DNA of 39,029 nucleotides from an uncultured Ralstonia sp. (lineage in GTDB: Bacteria > Pseudomonadota > Gammaproteobacteria > Burkholderiales > Burkholderiaceae): NCBI GenBank assembly GCA_913056305.1, contig CAJXMR010000025.1, positions 1-39,029 on the forward strand, in the 5' to 3' direction. The notes under the pieces are model-generated. The model was given only the letters and a program-made list of their open reading frames with translations, had not been told where the DNA came from and did not search any database. Within the stretch, counting starts at the first letter, position 1. Every line of letters begins with the position of its first letter. The translations under genes were made by a program, and so were the position numbers. Positions 1 through 7,804 of this stretch are shown piece after piece.

Positions 1-88
1 CGCACACGGGCTCGTTGAAACGCGCCTGGACGATGCCGATGCGCAGGCCTTCGCCTTCGAGGTTGGTCGGGTAGAAGCCGTGGTCCAT
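1..88 (-). CDS. ribH: 6,7-dimethyl-8-ribityllumazine synthase, N-terminal fragment
   Basis: Only the first 29 codons lie in the window; the gene runs off the left edge. The reverse strand reads MDHGFYPTNLEGEGLRIGIV and then QARFNEPV, matching the start of lumazine synthases (the G-x-R-I-x-I-V-x-x-R-F-N segment). RibH condenses the RibA/RibD-derived pyrimidine with 3,4-dihydroxy-2-butanone 4-phosphate to give the lumazine that RibE uses. It is the last visible gene of the minus-strand riboflavin operon and lies 92 bp after ribBA, behind a hairpin that could reduce read-through. Identity rests on a short fragment plus strong context. Confidence 0.8.
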   Translation of the reverse strand, partial: MDHGFYPTNLEGEGLRIGIVQARFNEPVC

Positions 89-152
89 GGTGGTGTCCGG
101 TTGGGGTTGCCGGGTGGGGCAACGTCAGCAATCAAGAAAGAAGAAAACCAGC

Positions 153-172
153 GCGGCAGCCTGGGCTGCCGC
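153..172 (-). terminator. Terminator-like hairpin between ribBA and ribH
   Basis: A perfect 9-bp inverted repeat (GCGGCAGCC / GGCTGCCGC) with a 2-nt gap lies just after the ribBA stop. Reading in the gene direction it is followed by a T-rich stretch (GGTTTTCTTCTTTCTTG). It could be a partial intrinsic terminator that lowers ribH expression. The T tract is interrupted, so full termination is uncertain. Confidence 0.5.
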
Positions 173-180
173 AAGAAACC

Positions 181-1311
181 TTAGTGCGTGGTGGCCGAAG
201 CCGCTTCGGGCGCATCCGCCATCGACTGATAGGCCGTGACCTCCAGGTCGTAGCCCGTCATGCTCGGCAGCTTGAGTGGCGAGGCCAGCACACGCATCTT
301 GCCCACGCCCACGTCCTTGAGGATCTGCGCGCCGATGCCGTAGATACGCGGGTCCGGCTTGCTGCGCGGGCGCTCGTGCGGGGCGTCCAGCGCAGTGAAC
401 TGGGTGAACAGGCGATCGGCCGAGTCGCCGCAGTTGAGCAGCACCACCACGCCGGTCGGAGCGGCGTTCACCGCACGCAGGGCAGCCGGCACGCTCCACG
501 AGTGCGTGGTGCGCTGGCATTCCAGCAGGTCCAGCACCGACAGCGGCTCGTGCACGCGCACCAGCGTTTCGGTGGTGGGCGTCGGATTGCCCTTGACCAG
601 CGCCAGGTGGGCGCGGCCGGCGGCGCGGTCGCGGAAGGCCACGGCACGGAAGGTGCCGAACTGCGTTTCCATGGTGCGCTCGCCGATGCGCTCGACAATG
701 CTCTCGGTGCGGCTGCGGTATTGGATCAGGTCGGCAATCGTGCCGATCTTCAGGCCGTGCTTCTTGGCGAACTCCACCAGGTCCGGCAAGCGCGCCATGG
801 TGCCGTCGTCCTTCAGGATTTCGCAGATCACGGCGGCTGGCGTCAGGCCGGCCATTGCGGTCAGGTCGCAACCGGCTTCGGTGTGGCCGGCGCGCATCAG
901 CACGCCACCCTTCTGGGCACGCAGCGGGAAGATGTGGCCCGGATTCACCAAGTCCGCGGGTTTGGCGTTCTTGGCTGCGGCCACCTGGATGGTGCGAGCA
1001 CGGTCAGCGGCGGAAATGCCGGTGGTCACCCCTTCGGCTGCTTCGATGGATACGGTGAAGTTGGTGCCGAACTGCGTACCGTTGCGGCTCGCCATCATCG
1101 GCAGGTCGAGCTGGTCACAGTGTTCTTCGGTGAGCGTCAGGCACACCAGGCCGCGCGCGTGCGTGACCATGAAGTTGATCGCTTCCGGTGTGACGTAATC
1201 GGCTGCCAGGATCAGGTCGCCTTCGTTCTCACGGTCTTCCTCATCAACCAGGATGACCATCCGGCCGGCGCGGATTTCGGCAATGATTTCTTCGACTGTG
1301 GCGATCGACAT
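181..1311 (-). CDS. ribBA: 3,4-dihydroxy-2-butanone 4-phosphate synthase with degenerate GTP cyclohydrolase II domain
   Basis: 376 aa. Residues 1 to about 205 form a complete RibB domain that makes 3,4-dihydroxy-2-butanone 4-phosphate from ribulose 5-phosphate. Visible motifs are the acidic loop DEEDRENEGDL near residues 23-33, HARGLVCL near 51-58, and a HTEAGCDL segment. The C-terminal half follows the GTP cyclohydrolase II fold (TQFGTFRA, LVRVHEPLSVLDLL, YGIGAQILKDVGV). It lacks the cysteine cluster that binds zinc in active enzymes: where C-x2-G-x8-C-x-C is expected, the sequence runs from LLECQRTTHSW to WSVPAALRAVN. By family knowledge this half should not hydrolyse GTP, so a separate ribA is expected elsewhere. 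It lies between ribE (125 bp upstream) and ribH. No FMN riboswitch is recognisable in the gap before it. Confidence 0.93.
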   Translation of the reverse strand: MSIATVEEIIAEIRAGRMVILVDEEDRENEGDLILAADYVTPEAINFMVTHARGLVCLTLTEEHCDQLDLPMMASRNGTQFGTNFTVSIEAAEGVTTGISAADRARTIQVAAAKNAKPADLVNPGHIFPLRAQKGGVLMRAGHTEAGCDLTAMAGLTPAAVICEILKDDGTMARLPDLVEFAKKHGLKIGTIADLIQYRSRTESIVERIGERTMETQFGTFRAVAFRDRAAGRAHLALVKGNPTPTTETLVRVHEPLSVLDLLECQRTTHSWSVPAALRAVNAAPTGVVVLLNCGDSADRLFTQFTALDAPHERPRSKPDPRIYGIGAQILKDVGVGKMRVLASPLKLPSMTGYDLEVTAYQSMADAPEAASATTH

Positions 1312-1436
1312 GGCGTAGCTGGAGGCGCGCCGCTGGTCAGCCCCCTGTTTGGGAACGTTGGCGACCGTGCGACTGCGTAAATGGGAAGCCCGCTATTGTA
1401 CGCCAAGGCGGCCGAGGCGACCCCCTTGGCCGGGGT

Positions 1437-2072
1437 TCAAACCGTGGCGGGCTGGGCGAGGGTGGTGTGGCTCAGCATGCGCTCGACATACCGGGCGATC
1501 AGGTCGATTTCCAGGTTGACCTGGCTGCCCGCTTTCAGGTGCTTGAGCGTGGTCACGGCCACCGTGTGGGGGATCAGGTTGATCGAGAACTCGCAGCCAT
1601 CGGCGTCGTCACGCACGCTGTTGACCGTGAGCGACACACCGTTGACGACCACCGAGCCCTTGTAGGCCAGATACTTCCCCAGCTCCGTCGACGCGCGCAC
1701 GCGCAGTTCGTGCGATTCGCCCACCGGCGCGAAATGCGTGACCGTGCCCAGGCCGTCCACGTGGCCGGACACGAGGTGCCCGCCGATGTGGTCGGCCAGG
1801 CGCAGCGCCTTCTCCAGGTTCACCTCGCCCGGGCGCGCCAAGCCGACCGTCTTTGACAGCGATTCGCGCGACACGTCCACGTCGAAATGCGAGTCCGTCT
1901 TGGCCACCACCGTCATGCAGGCGCCCTGGATGGCGATCGAATCGCCCAGCGCCACGTCGCCCAGCGGCAGGCCGCCCGAGGCGATGGACAGGCGCACGCC
2001 CGCATCGGCGTTGGCGCCCAGCGGGGTGACGGCTTCAATGCGGCCGATGGTGGCGACGATTCCAGTAAACAT
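1437..2072 (-). CDS. ribE: Riboflavin synthase, alpha subunit
   Basis: 211 aa, the usual family length. It begins MFTGIVATIGRIEAV, the hallmark N-terminus of riboflavin synthase, and has two tandem lumazine-binding domains (about residues 1-97 and 98-200). Each contains the conserved turn: GACMTVV in the first and NGVSLTVNSV in the second. The enzyme dismutates two 6,7-dimethyl-8-ribityllumazine molecules to riboflavin plus the pyrimidine precursor. It starts 6 bp after the ribD stop codon, so translation is probably coupled. The symbol ribC is used for the same gene in some species. Confidence 0.96.
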   Translation of the reverse strand: MFTGIVATIGRIEAVTPLGANADAGVRLSIASGGLPLGDVALGDSIAIQGACMTVVAKTDSHFDVDVSRESLSKTVGLARPGEVNLEKALRLADHIGGHLVSGHVDGLGTVTHFAPVGESHELRVRASTELGKYLAYKGSVVVNGVSLTVNSVRDDADGCEFSINLIPHTVAVTTLKHLKAGSQVNLEIDLIARYVERMLSHTTLAQPATV

Positions 2073-2078
2073 AGAGGG

Positions 2079-3191
2079 TCAGTCAGTCGGGTTGCGGCGC
2101 GCCAGGATGCGGAGGTCGCCGCCGACGCGCGAGATGTCATGAAAGAAGAATTCGGCCGCGCCCTCGAGCGATTGCAGCGGCCCCATATTGAACATGCCCT
2201 GGCCCGAGCCCAGCACCTTGGGCGCCAGGTAGACGAGGATCTCGTCGACCAGCCCCTCGCGCAGCAGCGAGCCGTTGAGTTTGAAGCCGGCCTCGACGTG
2301 CAGCTCGTTGATCTCGCGGCGGCCGAGCTCGCGCAGCATGGCGGGCAGGTCGACCTTGCCGGCGGCGTTGGGCAGCAGGATGACCTCGGCGCCGTGTTCG
2401 GCCAGGGCGCGCATGCGGCCGGCCTCGGGCTGGGCGGCGAAGATCAGCGTGGGCTCGTGGTGGCCGTCGGCGGTGAGGATGTGGGCGTCGAGCGGCACGT
2501 CCAGCGCCGAGTCGACCAGGATGCGGCGCGGCTGGCGCGGCGTGGGGATGGCGCGCACGGTCAGGCGCGGGTTGTCTTCGCGCACCGTGCCGATGCCGGT
2601 GAGGATCGCGCAGGCGCGCGCGCGCCAGCGGTGGCCGTCGTTGCGCGCCTCGGTTTCCGTGATCCACTGGCTGATGCCGTTGTCGAGCGCCGTGCGGCCG
2701 TCCAGCGAGGCGCCCACCTTCACGCGCACCCACGGCGTGCCGCGCGTCATGCGCGAGACGAAGCCGATGTTCAGCTCGCGTGCCTCGCGCTCGAGCAGGC
2801 CGCAGCGTACGTCGATGCCGGCGTCGCGCAGCTTCTGCAGGCCGCGCCCGGACACGGTGGGGTTGGGATCTTCCATCGCCGCCACCACGCGGGCGATGCC
2901 GGCTTCGACCAGGCGATCCGCGCAGGGCGGGGTGCGGCCGAAGTGGCTGCACGGCTCCAGCGTCACATAGGAGGTGGCGCCGCGCACGTCGTGGCCGCGC
3001 GACTGGGCGTCCTTGATGGCTTGGATCTCGGCATGGTCCTGGCCGGCGGGCTGGGTGTAGCCCTCGCCGATGACGGTGTCGCCCTGGACCAGTACGCAGC
3101 CCACGCGCGGGTTGGGCGTGGTGGTGAAGAGCCCCTTCTCCGCCAGCGCCAAGGCGCGCTGCATCATGGCGTGATCGAAATCGGAAAACAT
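2079..3191 (-). CDS. ribD: Bifunctional pyrimidine deaminase/reductase RibD
   Basis: 370 aa. Residues 1 to about 145 are the zinc-dependent deaminase domain: H53-A-E55 supplies the histidine ligand and catalytic glutamate, and C81 and C90 (PCSHFGRTPPC) complete the zinc site. Residues from about 147 on are the NADPH-dependent reductase domain (VKVGASLDGRTAL, GIGTVREDNPRLTVR, HVEAGFKLNGSLL, APKVLGSG). It carries out the second and third steps of riboflavin synthesis. It is the first rib gene, yet it starts only 24 bp after the stop of a FimT-like pilin gene. That gap is too short for an FMN riboswitch, so transcription from the pilin operon may continue into the rib genes. Confidence 0.96.
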   Translation of the reverse strand: MFSDFDHAMMQRALALAEKGLFTTTPNPRVGCVLVQGDTVIGEGYTQPAGQDHAEIQAIKDAQSRGHDVRGATSYVTLEPCSHFGRTPPCADRLVEAGIARVVAAMEDPNPTVSGRGLQKLRDAGIDVRCGLLEREARELNIGFVSRMTRGTPWVRVKVGASLDGRTALDNGISQWITETEARNDGHRWRARACAILTGIGTVREDNPRLTVRAIPTPRQPRRILVDSALDVPLDAHILTADGHHEPTLIFAAQPEAGRMRALAEHGAEVILLPNAAGKVDLPAMLRELGRREINELHVEAGFKLNGSLLREGLVDEILVYLAPKVLGSGQGMFNMGPLQSLEGAAEFFFHDISRVGGDLRILARRNPTD

Positions 3192-3215
3192 GGGGCAGTG
3201 AAACGGGAAGTGAGG

Positions 3216-3785
3216 TTAGGGGGCGTCGTCGATGCCGTCGGTGCCGCAACTGCTGTCCGAGGCCGGGTTGCATATGCGGGCCCGGCCGGCTCGGTTGATG
3301 CGCACGCGGCGCACGTGCGGGCCGGAAGCGACGGTCAACGTGCCGTACAGCTGTGCATCATTGCTCGTCCGTGAGTATCCCACAGGTGCATACGAAAGGG
3401 TGTCGACGCCTTTTTGCGATGACTTGAACGTAAGCTCCATCGCTGGCACCCCGGGCGGCGAGACCGAGAGCAGCACGTCCTCAGCGCCCGGTGCGAGCGG
3501 TGTGGTTTGTGTTTGCGGCGAGGGCGTCATGTACAGCGCCCATCCGGATGACCAGCCTTCCCCCGCATCTAGCGGGCCGAGGTGGACCCACGCGCGCCGG
3601 TTGCGCGCGGTGACCTGCGCCAGTGAGACGGCACTGGCAAACCGATCAGCCAGCACAATCACCGTCTCGCGCCGCCACCAGTCCAGCGCTGCGGGTGCCG
3701 CGAACACGGCGAGGACCGCCAGCACGGCCACGACGACGATCAGCTCGGCCAACGTGACGCCCGCTTGCGGGTGCGGGCGCGTCAT
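3216..3785 (-). CDS. FimT/GspH-like minor pseudopilin, last gene of the minus-strand pilin operon
   Basis: 189 aa. The N-terminus MTRPHPQAG ends in a prepilin peptidase site at G9/V10, followed by VTLAELIVVVAVLAVLAVF with glutamate at mature position 5. The C-terminal part resembles FimT/GspH/FimU pseudopilins (CNPASDSS cysteine region near the end). The start is chosen at the ATGA overlap with the upstream pilE-like gene; an in-frame ATG also lies 9 bases upstream. FimT-type pilins help prime the pilus and are thought to sit near its tip. In the opposite operon the fimT gene comes first, whereas here it comes last. It could also be called GspH-like. Confidence 0.8.
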   Translation of the reverse strand: MTRPHPQAGVTLAELIVVVAVLAVLAVFAAPAALDWWRRETVIVLADRFASAVSLAQVTARNRRAWVHLGPLDAGEGWSSGWALYMTPSPQTQTTPLAPGAEDVLLSVSPPGVPAMELTFKSSQKGVDTLSYAPVGYSRTSNDAQLYGTLTVASGPHVRRVRINRAGRARICNPASDSSCGTDGIDDAP

Positions 3786-4183
3786 GGCCAGCATGCTGGT
3801 GGCGCCGGCTCGCGTACGCCTGCAGCCTGAATAAAGCGCTCGCCGGTGCTGCGCAGGATCAGCGTACCGCAGCGTGTGTCCGGGCGAGCGGGCTGCGCGA
3901 CAACTTCCATGCATTGCATCAGCGTACGGCCATCGCACCACTGGGCGGACAGTGCGTAGCCGGGCGCGTGTTCCGAGATACCTGAGAAATCGGCGTAGCG
4001 GCCCGAGTGAGCATGGCGCCGTTCCTGTTCCGCCATGGCCGCAACCAGCGCGGCGCGCGCTGACGCCAGCTCGACGCGGTCCCGATGCCGGGTCCACGCC
4101 TGCATCGCCATCACCGTCAGCACGGCTGCGACGGCCAGCGCGATCAGCAGCTCGATCAACGTGAAGGCAGCGGGGCGGCGCAT
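3782..4183 (-). CDS. PilE-like minor pilin with alanine at the -1 cleavage position
   Basis: 133 aa. A short leader MRRPAA is followed by FTLIELLIALAVAAVLTVMA, the class III pilin helix with glutamate at mature position 5. The residue before the cleavage site is alanine (A6) instead of the near-universal glycine, which may slow or alter processing by PilD. The rest resembles a small PilE-family pilin with paired cysteines near the C-terminus (C-G-T-L-I-L and the final ACWP). It shares one base with the short pilY1 gene (TGATG) and overlaps the FimT-like gene by ATGA, so the genes are translationally coupled. Confidence 0.75.
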   Translation of the reverse strand: MRRPAAFTLIELLIALAVAAVLTVMAMQAWTRHRDRVELASARAALVAAMAEQERRHAHSGRYADFSGISEHAPGYALSAQWCDGRTLMQCMEVVAQPARPDTRCGTLILRSTGERFIQAAGVREPAPPACWP

Positions 4184-6024
4184 CAGCGAGCCCCTTCTTC
4201 GATCAACTCGCGCCAGCTCAGGCGGCCGAGCTTGCGCGTCTGCGTGTAGGTTTGCAGGGCCTTGGGCTGGTTGCCGGGCGCGTGCCAGAGCGTGGTCTGG
4301 ACGACCTGCGTGCTGCTGCCGTCCTGGCGTGCGTTGGGCGGCGCGGCCTGCGTCGTAATGAGCGGCGCAGACGCCAGGACGTGACCGGTGCGGCGGCCCT
4401 TGTCGGCGGGCAGGCCGTTGCGCGGGTCAAGCAGATAGGCGCGGATGAGGCCGTCCGCATCGCGGGTGGTCAGGAGCAGGCTGCCGGAGCCGGCGCTGGT
4501 GAGGTCGTCTGGGGTGTGACCGGGTGGCAGATCGATGTGCCAACCCTTGGCGGGCGTGCCATCACTGTCGGGGCGCAGCACCACGCCCTCTGCGACATCA
4601 GCGGCGCTGCGACCGGCCAGGTCGCTACGCGACAGGTTGCGCTGCCCGTTGTCTCGATCGGCGACACCGTAGAGCGTGGCCGATCCGTCGGCATCGACTG
4701 CCGTGAACACGAGCAGTGGCCCGCCGGCGGTGGCCGCCAGCAGGATCGGCCCGACGATGTGCTGCAGTTGACCACGTTGCGACTTCGCGGTGAAGAACGG
4801 TTGGCGCCGTTCGGTTTCGTTGCGGCCGAGCGCCTGCGGCCAGGGCGGTGCGCCGCGCAGGTCAAAGCGCCAGATCTGGCCGTGAGTGTCACCGGCATAG
4901 GCGAAGGTGGCGCGGCCGTCGGGGCCGAGCGCCACAGCTGGCGCCCCCAGCCCGCCGAGGCTGGCGTCTTTCGGCACGGCGATGGTGAAAGCGGTGCGCC
5001 CTGGCTGCCATGCCGACGCGGGCGGCTGGTCCAGCGCCAGTAGCAGCAGGCGGCTTTCCACGCTCGCGTCGCTGCGGCCATTGCCGCTGATGGCAAACCA
5101 GCGCGACTGTATGCCGCTGTCGTCGGCCAGCGGCACGATCGGGATCGGGTCTTCCAGATGGCCGACGGTCGGGTCATCGGTGGCGTCGTAGGCGAGCAGG
5201 GCCCTGGGCGCGGTTGAGGCCGGATCGGACACGTCGACGAGGAACAGGCCCGGTGCCATGGCCCCGTTTGCGCACGCGAGGATGGAGTGCCAGCGCGTGC
5301 CGGTCCAGGCATCGGCGGCGAATGGGCGGCGGCAGACCGGCGCCGGCGGCGATTGCCCGGGTGATGCATCGCGCGCGGCAACGGGCAGCACTGCATCGGA
5401 CATGACGGCAAAGCGCTCCTGGCCGGTCAACGCGTCGAAGCCGTGCAGCATGCCGTCGTTGGCGCCGAGGTAGACCATCCAGGGCCGCCGGGCCGCTTGC
5501 TGCCGGAACGCGGCGTGCCGCGCGTCGAACGCGAAGCCGGGTGGCCCGAGCAGTTGCACGCGGGTGCCACGCATGGCGCCGAGTACCGAAGTGCGCGGGC
5601 GCAGGCGCGGAGGCTGGGTTTCGTGCGTGCGCGCGCCGCGCAGGTAGTCGAGCCGGATGGCGCCGTTGCCATGGGGCGCATCCAGCGCCGCCTGCTGTGC
5701 CGGATCGAGGGCAGCCCAGCGGAGCGGGATGGCGGTACGTGCCGGGGTATGCCCGTGGCCGAACGTCCAGAGTTGCCGCGCATCGGGCGGCAGCGTGTCG
5801 AGCAGGCGCGAGGCTTCCCACAGGTCGGGTGGCAGCGGCGCCTCCAGCGTGCCAAGTGTCGGCGCAAACTGCAGGGCGCGCAGGCGGCCGCTCCAGGCGT
5901 CATCGCCGGGCGCGATGAGCAGGTGCGTGGGCAGATGGCCGGCGGGGGAGTCCGCCGCTGCGGCGGGCATGATGCCGGTCAGCGCCACCGCCATCCATGC
6001 GCAAGCGACTCGCCGGCACGTCAT
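4183..6024 (-). CDS. pilY1: Short PilY1-like protein: C-terminal beta-propeller only
   Basis: 613 aa. The signal peptide is MTCRRVACAWMAVALTGIMP followed by AAAADS. The protein corresponds only to the PilY1 C-terminal half: LDYLRGARTHE, then MVYLGANDGMLHGFDALTG, then YAGDTHGQIWRFDL aligns with the same blocks in the large PilY1 at 10888-14265. It lacks any N-terminal adhesin domain (no lectin and no von Willebrand A domain). The calcium loop that precedes YAGD is degenerate: residues 367-375 read GPDGRATFA where the large copy has four spaced aspartates. The RTR-x-LGDIINSSP motif of the family has also drifted (LGAMRGTRV). It overlaps pilX upstream by ATGA and the pilE-like gene downstream by one base. 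The start is fixed by the ATGA overlap and the signal peptide. Confidence 0.85.
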   Translation of the reverse strand: MTCRRVACAWMAVALTGIMPAAAADSPAGHLPTHLLIAPGDDAWSGRLRALQFAPTLGTLEAPLPPDLWEASRLLDTLPPDARQLWTFGHGHTPARTAIPLRWAALDPAQQAALDAPHGNGAIRLDYLRGARTHETQPPRLRPRTSVLGAMRGTRVQLLGPPGFAFDARHAAFRQQAARRPWMVYLGANDGMLHGFDALTGQERFAVMSDAVLPVAARDASPGQSPPAPVCRRPFAADAWTGTRWHSILACANGAMAPGLFLVDVSDPASTAPRALLAYDATDDPTVGHLEDPIPIVPLADDSGIQSRWFAISGNGRSDASVESRLLLLALDQPPASAWQPGRTAFTIAVPKDASLGGLGAPAVALGPDGRATFAYAGDTHGQIWRFDLRGAPPWPQALGRNETERRQPFFTAKSQRGQLQHIVGPILLAATAGGPLLVFTAVDADGSATLYGVADRDNGQRNLSRSDLAGRSAADVAEGVVLRPDSDGTPAKGWHIDLPPGHTPDDLTSAGSGSLLLTTRDADGLIRAYLLDPRNGLPADKGRRTGHVLASAPLITTQAAPPNARQDGSSTQVVQTTLWHAPGNQPKALQTYTQTRKLGRLSWRELIEEGAR

Positions 6025-6641
6025 GGGCTGGATGCCCCGGGGCGGAACACCGTCTGCAGCACCACGCTGACTTCCGGATCGGCGCCAAAGCCTGCGGCCG
6101 TGATGCGGAACAGGCGGGGCTGCGGCGCGGCGCCGGCCTGTATCCACTGGCCCGGCCGCGCATCGGGAATCGGCTCGATGACGTAGCGTGCACGGTGCGC
6201 GGGATGCCGTGCGCCGACGGCCGAGCCCGTGTCGACTTCCACGCCATGCGAGGTGGCCTCCAGCAGTGTCGCGAGCGCCCACAGCGACTGGCCCGTCAGC
6301 GGTTGACACAGCCCGCGCGCCACACCCTCGCCACACGTGCCGGCAACGAAGCCCGACAACGTGACCGGGTTGAGTGCCGCGATGCGCTCGGGCGAGGGGC
6401 GGGCGGTGCACGGGGCGGCTGAGGGGGTGCCAGTGGCCACGGACAACTCGCATTCGGCGTCCGCCAGCGCCTTTTCAGCGGCCTGCTTGGCGAGCGCGTG
6501 ATCGATCGTCAATCCAGCACGGCGGCGCTGGTCGAGCGCGAGGTGGAGCGCGGCCATGGTCAGCAGGCCGAGCAATGTCACGGCCGCCATCACGATCACC
6601 AGCGAGAAGCCGCGACGGCGGGCGGCCGCGTCATTCAGCAT
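6021..6641 (-). CDS. pilX: PilX-like minor pilin (minus-strand operon)
   Basis: 206 aa. The leader MLNDAAARRRG is cleaved after G11, followed by FSLVIVMAAVTLLGLLTMAA. Mature position 5 is isoleucine, not glutamate, as in other PilX/GspK-type tip pilins. A helical segment with LDQRRRAGLTIDHALAKQAAEKALADAE follows, typical of the PilX N-terminal domain (RDxxLAxxAAEAAL-like). Two cysteine pairs lie in the globular part. The start at 6641 overlaps the end of pilW by 11 bp. Its role is probably to form the pilus-initiating tip complex with PilV, PilW, FimT and PilY1. Confidence 0.8.
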   Translation of the reverse strand: MLNDAAARRRGFSLVIVMAAVTLLGLLTMAALHLALDQRRRAGLTIDHALAKQAAEKALADAECELSVATGTPSAAPCTARPSPERIAALNPVTLSGFVAGTCGEGVARGLCQPLTGQSLWALATLLEATSHGVEVDTGSAVGARHPAHRARYVIEPIPDARPGQWIQAGAAPQPRLFRITAAGFGADPEVSVVLQTVFRPGASSP

Positions 6642-7599
6642 GCGTCGACCTCGCAGGACAGCGGATTGCGCACGCGGATGTGGCGTTGAAGGCGGCGCGG
6701 CGGCGTTGTGTGTTGAATGGGGTGAACTGCCGATCTTGCTTGGTTTCGCCCTCCGCCGGGGGAAGCGCGGGGAAGAGCTTGATTGGTGCTGCGGGTTCGC
6801 CTGCGGCGCTCGGATCGTTGTAGTCACCGCGCACCACGAGCGCGACATGCACGGCCTGTACGCGGTGCCATTGCGTGCGATCGAGCGCGCGGGCGGAGGC
6901 GATTGTGGCCGGTGCGCCGTCGGCCCCGCTGACTGTATACAAGAGCTGCAGGGTTTCGACGCCCCGGACCATGCCGAGCGCGGGCGCGAAATCGGGCTGG
7001 AGCTGCTTCTTGTCGCGCCTGTGGGAGCGGCACATCAGTTGTGGCTCGCTGCTGCCGCTTGCCTGATAGATGTAGAGCAACATGAACCCGGCGCGCGGAT
7101 CGTCCCCGCCGCCCTGGATGCGCTCGGGCACGCCATACCCGGAACAATCGATGACCGTGGTGCCATCCGCGTACCGGCCGTCGGCCTGGCTGCTGCGGCC
7201 ACTGAATCGCACCAGCAAGGCATCGCTTGCTCCGACGACGCCGCGTCCGCAGTGCAGATCGTCTACGGAGAGAGGGGGGCCGCAGTTGTCTGCCCCGAGC
7301 AGCGAGGGCGGCGCACCCGCGTCAGGCCAGCGCCGCATGGGCGACCATGCCGGCGTGTCGGTAATCCAGCCGGCTTGTTGCACCGCAGTGGTGAACAGTT
7401 CCAGCGCCTGCGTGCCGCGATCCTCGATCAACGCTTCGTCAGCAATGCGCTGGTAGCGTGCGCGGGCGAACAGCACAAGTTGCAGCGCAATACCGAGCAC
7501 GATCAGCCCCATCAGCATGCCGACCAGCAACTCGACCAGCGAGGCGCCGCGCGCGGGGCGGAGCGGGCGGCACACCTTAGCGGACGCTTGCGGTTTCAA
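6631..7599 (-). CDS. pilW: PilW-like minor pilin (minus-strand operon)
   Basis: 322 aa. Prepilin site at G18/A19, then ASLVELLVGMLMGLIVLGIALQ with glutamate at mature position 5. The downstream region carries PilW hallmarks: an RGTQALELFTTAVQQAGW segment, a cysteine-rich globular domain (DNCGPPLSVDDLHC) and a VRGVETLQLLYTVSG motif near the C-terminal third. It is larger than its plus-strand counterpart (250 aa) and ends in a basic, low-complexity tail. It overlaps pilV by 23 bp and pilX by 11 bp, so the cluster is a tightly coupled operon. Confidence 0.82.
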   Translation of the reverse strand: MKPQASAKVCRPLRPARGASLVELLVGMLMGLIVLGIALQLVLFARARYQRIADEALIEDRGTQALELFTTAVQQAGWITDTPAWSPMRRWPDAGAPPSLLGADNCGPPLSVDDLHCGRGVVGASDALLVRFSGRSSQADGRYADGTTVIDCSGYGVPERIQGGGDDPRAGFMLLYIYQASGSSEPQLMCRSHRRDKKQLQPDFAPALGMVRGVETLQLLYTVSGADGAPATIASARALDRTQWHRVQAVHVALVVRGDYNDPSAAGEPAAPIKLFPALPPAEGETKQDRQFTPFNTQRRRAAFNATSACAIRCPARSTHAE

Positions 7600-7804
7600 T
7601 GCGTGTCACCTGCGCATGAGCCTCGCTGGACAGCTCGCGGACGGTGTGGACGGTGTGCTCCAACTGGTCGAACGCGACGAAGGTGCCGGCAGCACACAGT
7701 GAAAGCAGTGTGAGCGCGACGAGCGATTCAAGCAGGATGGCGCCGTGCGCCGCGCGGGGATGGGGCGTGCGCGGCGGGCGTTGCGTGGGGCGGCGTGGCG
7801 GCAT
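7577..7804 (-). CDS. Very short PilV-like pilin, mostly N-terminal helix
   Basis: 75 aa. A basic leader of 21 residues ends at G21, followed by AILLESLVALTLLSLCAAGT with glutamate at mature position 5. Only about 54 mature residues remain, enough for the long N-terminal helix but not for a globular head. PilV proteins are normally about 150-190 aa; the plus-strand PilV has 182. The stop codon is clean and the next gene already starts inside this one, so this is a naturally short gene, not an obvious frameshift. It is the first gene of the minus-strand operon. Confidence 0.7.
   Translation of the reverse strand: MPPRRPTQRPPRTPHPRAAHGAILLESLVALTLLSLCAAGTFVAFDQLEHTVHTVRELSSEAHAQVTRIETASVR

Noticed and set aside
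1312-1436. Possible FMN (RFN) riboswitch before ribBA
   Set aside because: The gap is about 125 bp and shows none of the conserved RFN strings; a weak GCCAAGG/CCTTGGC stem is the only structure.
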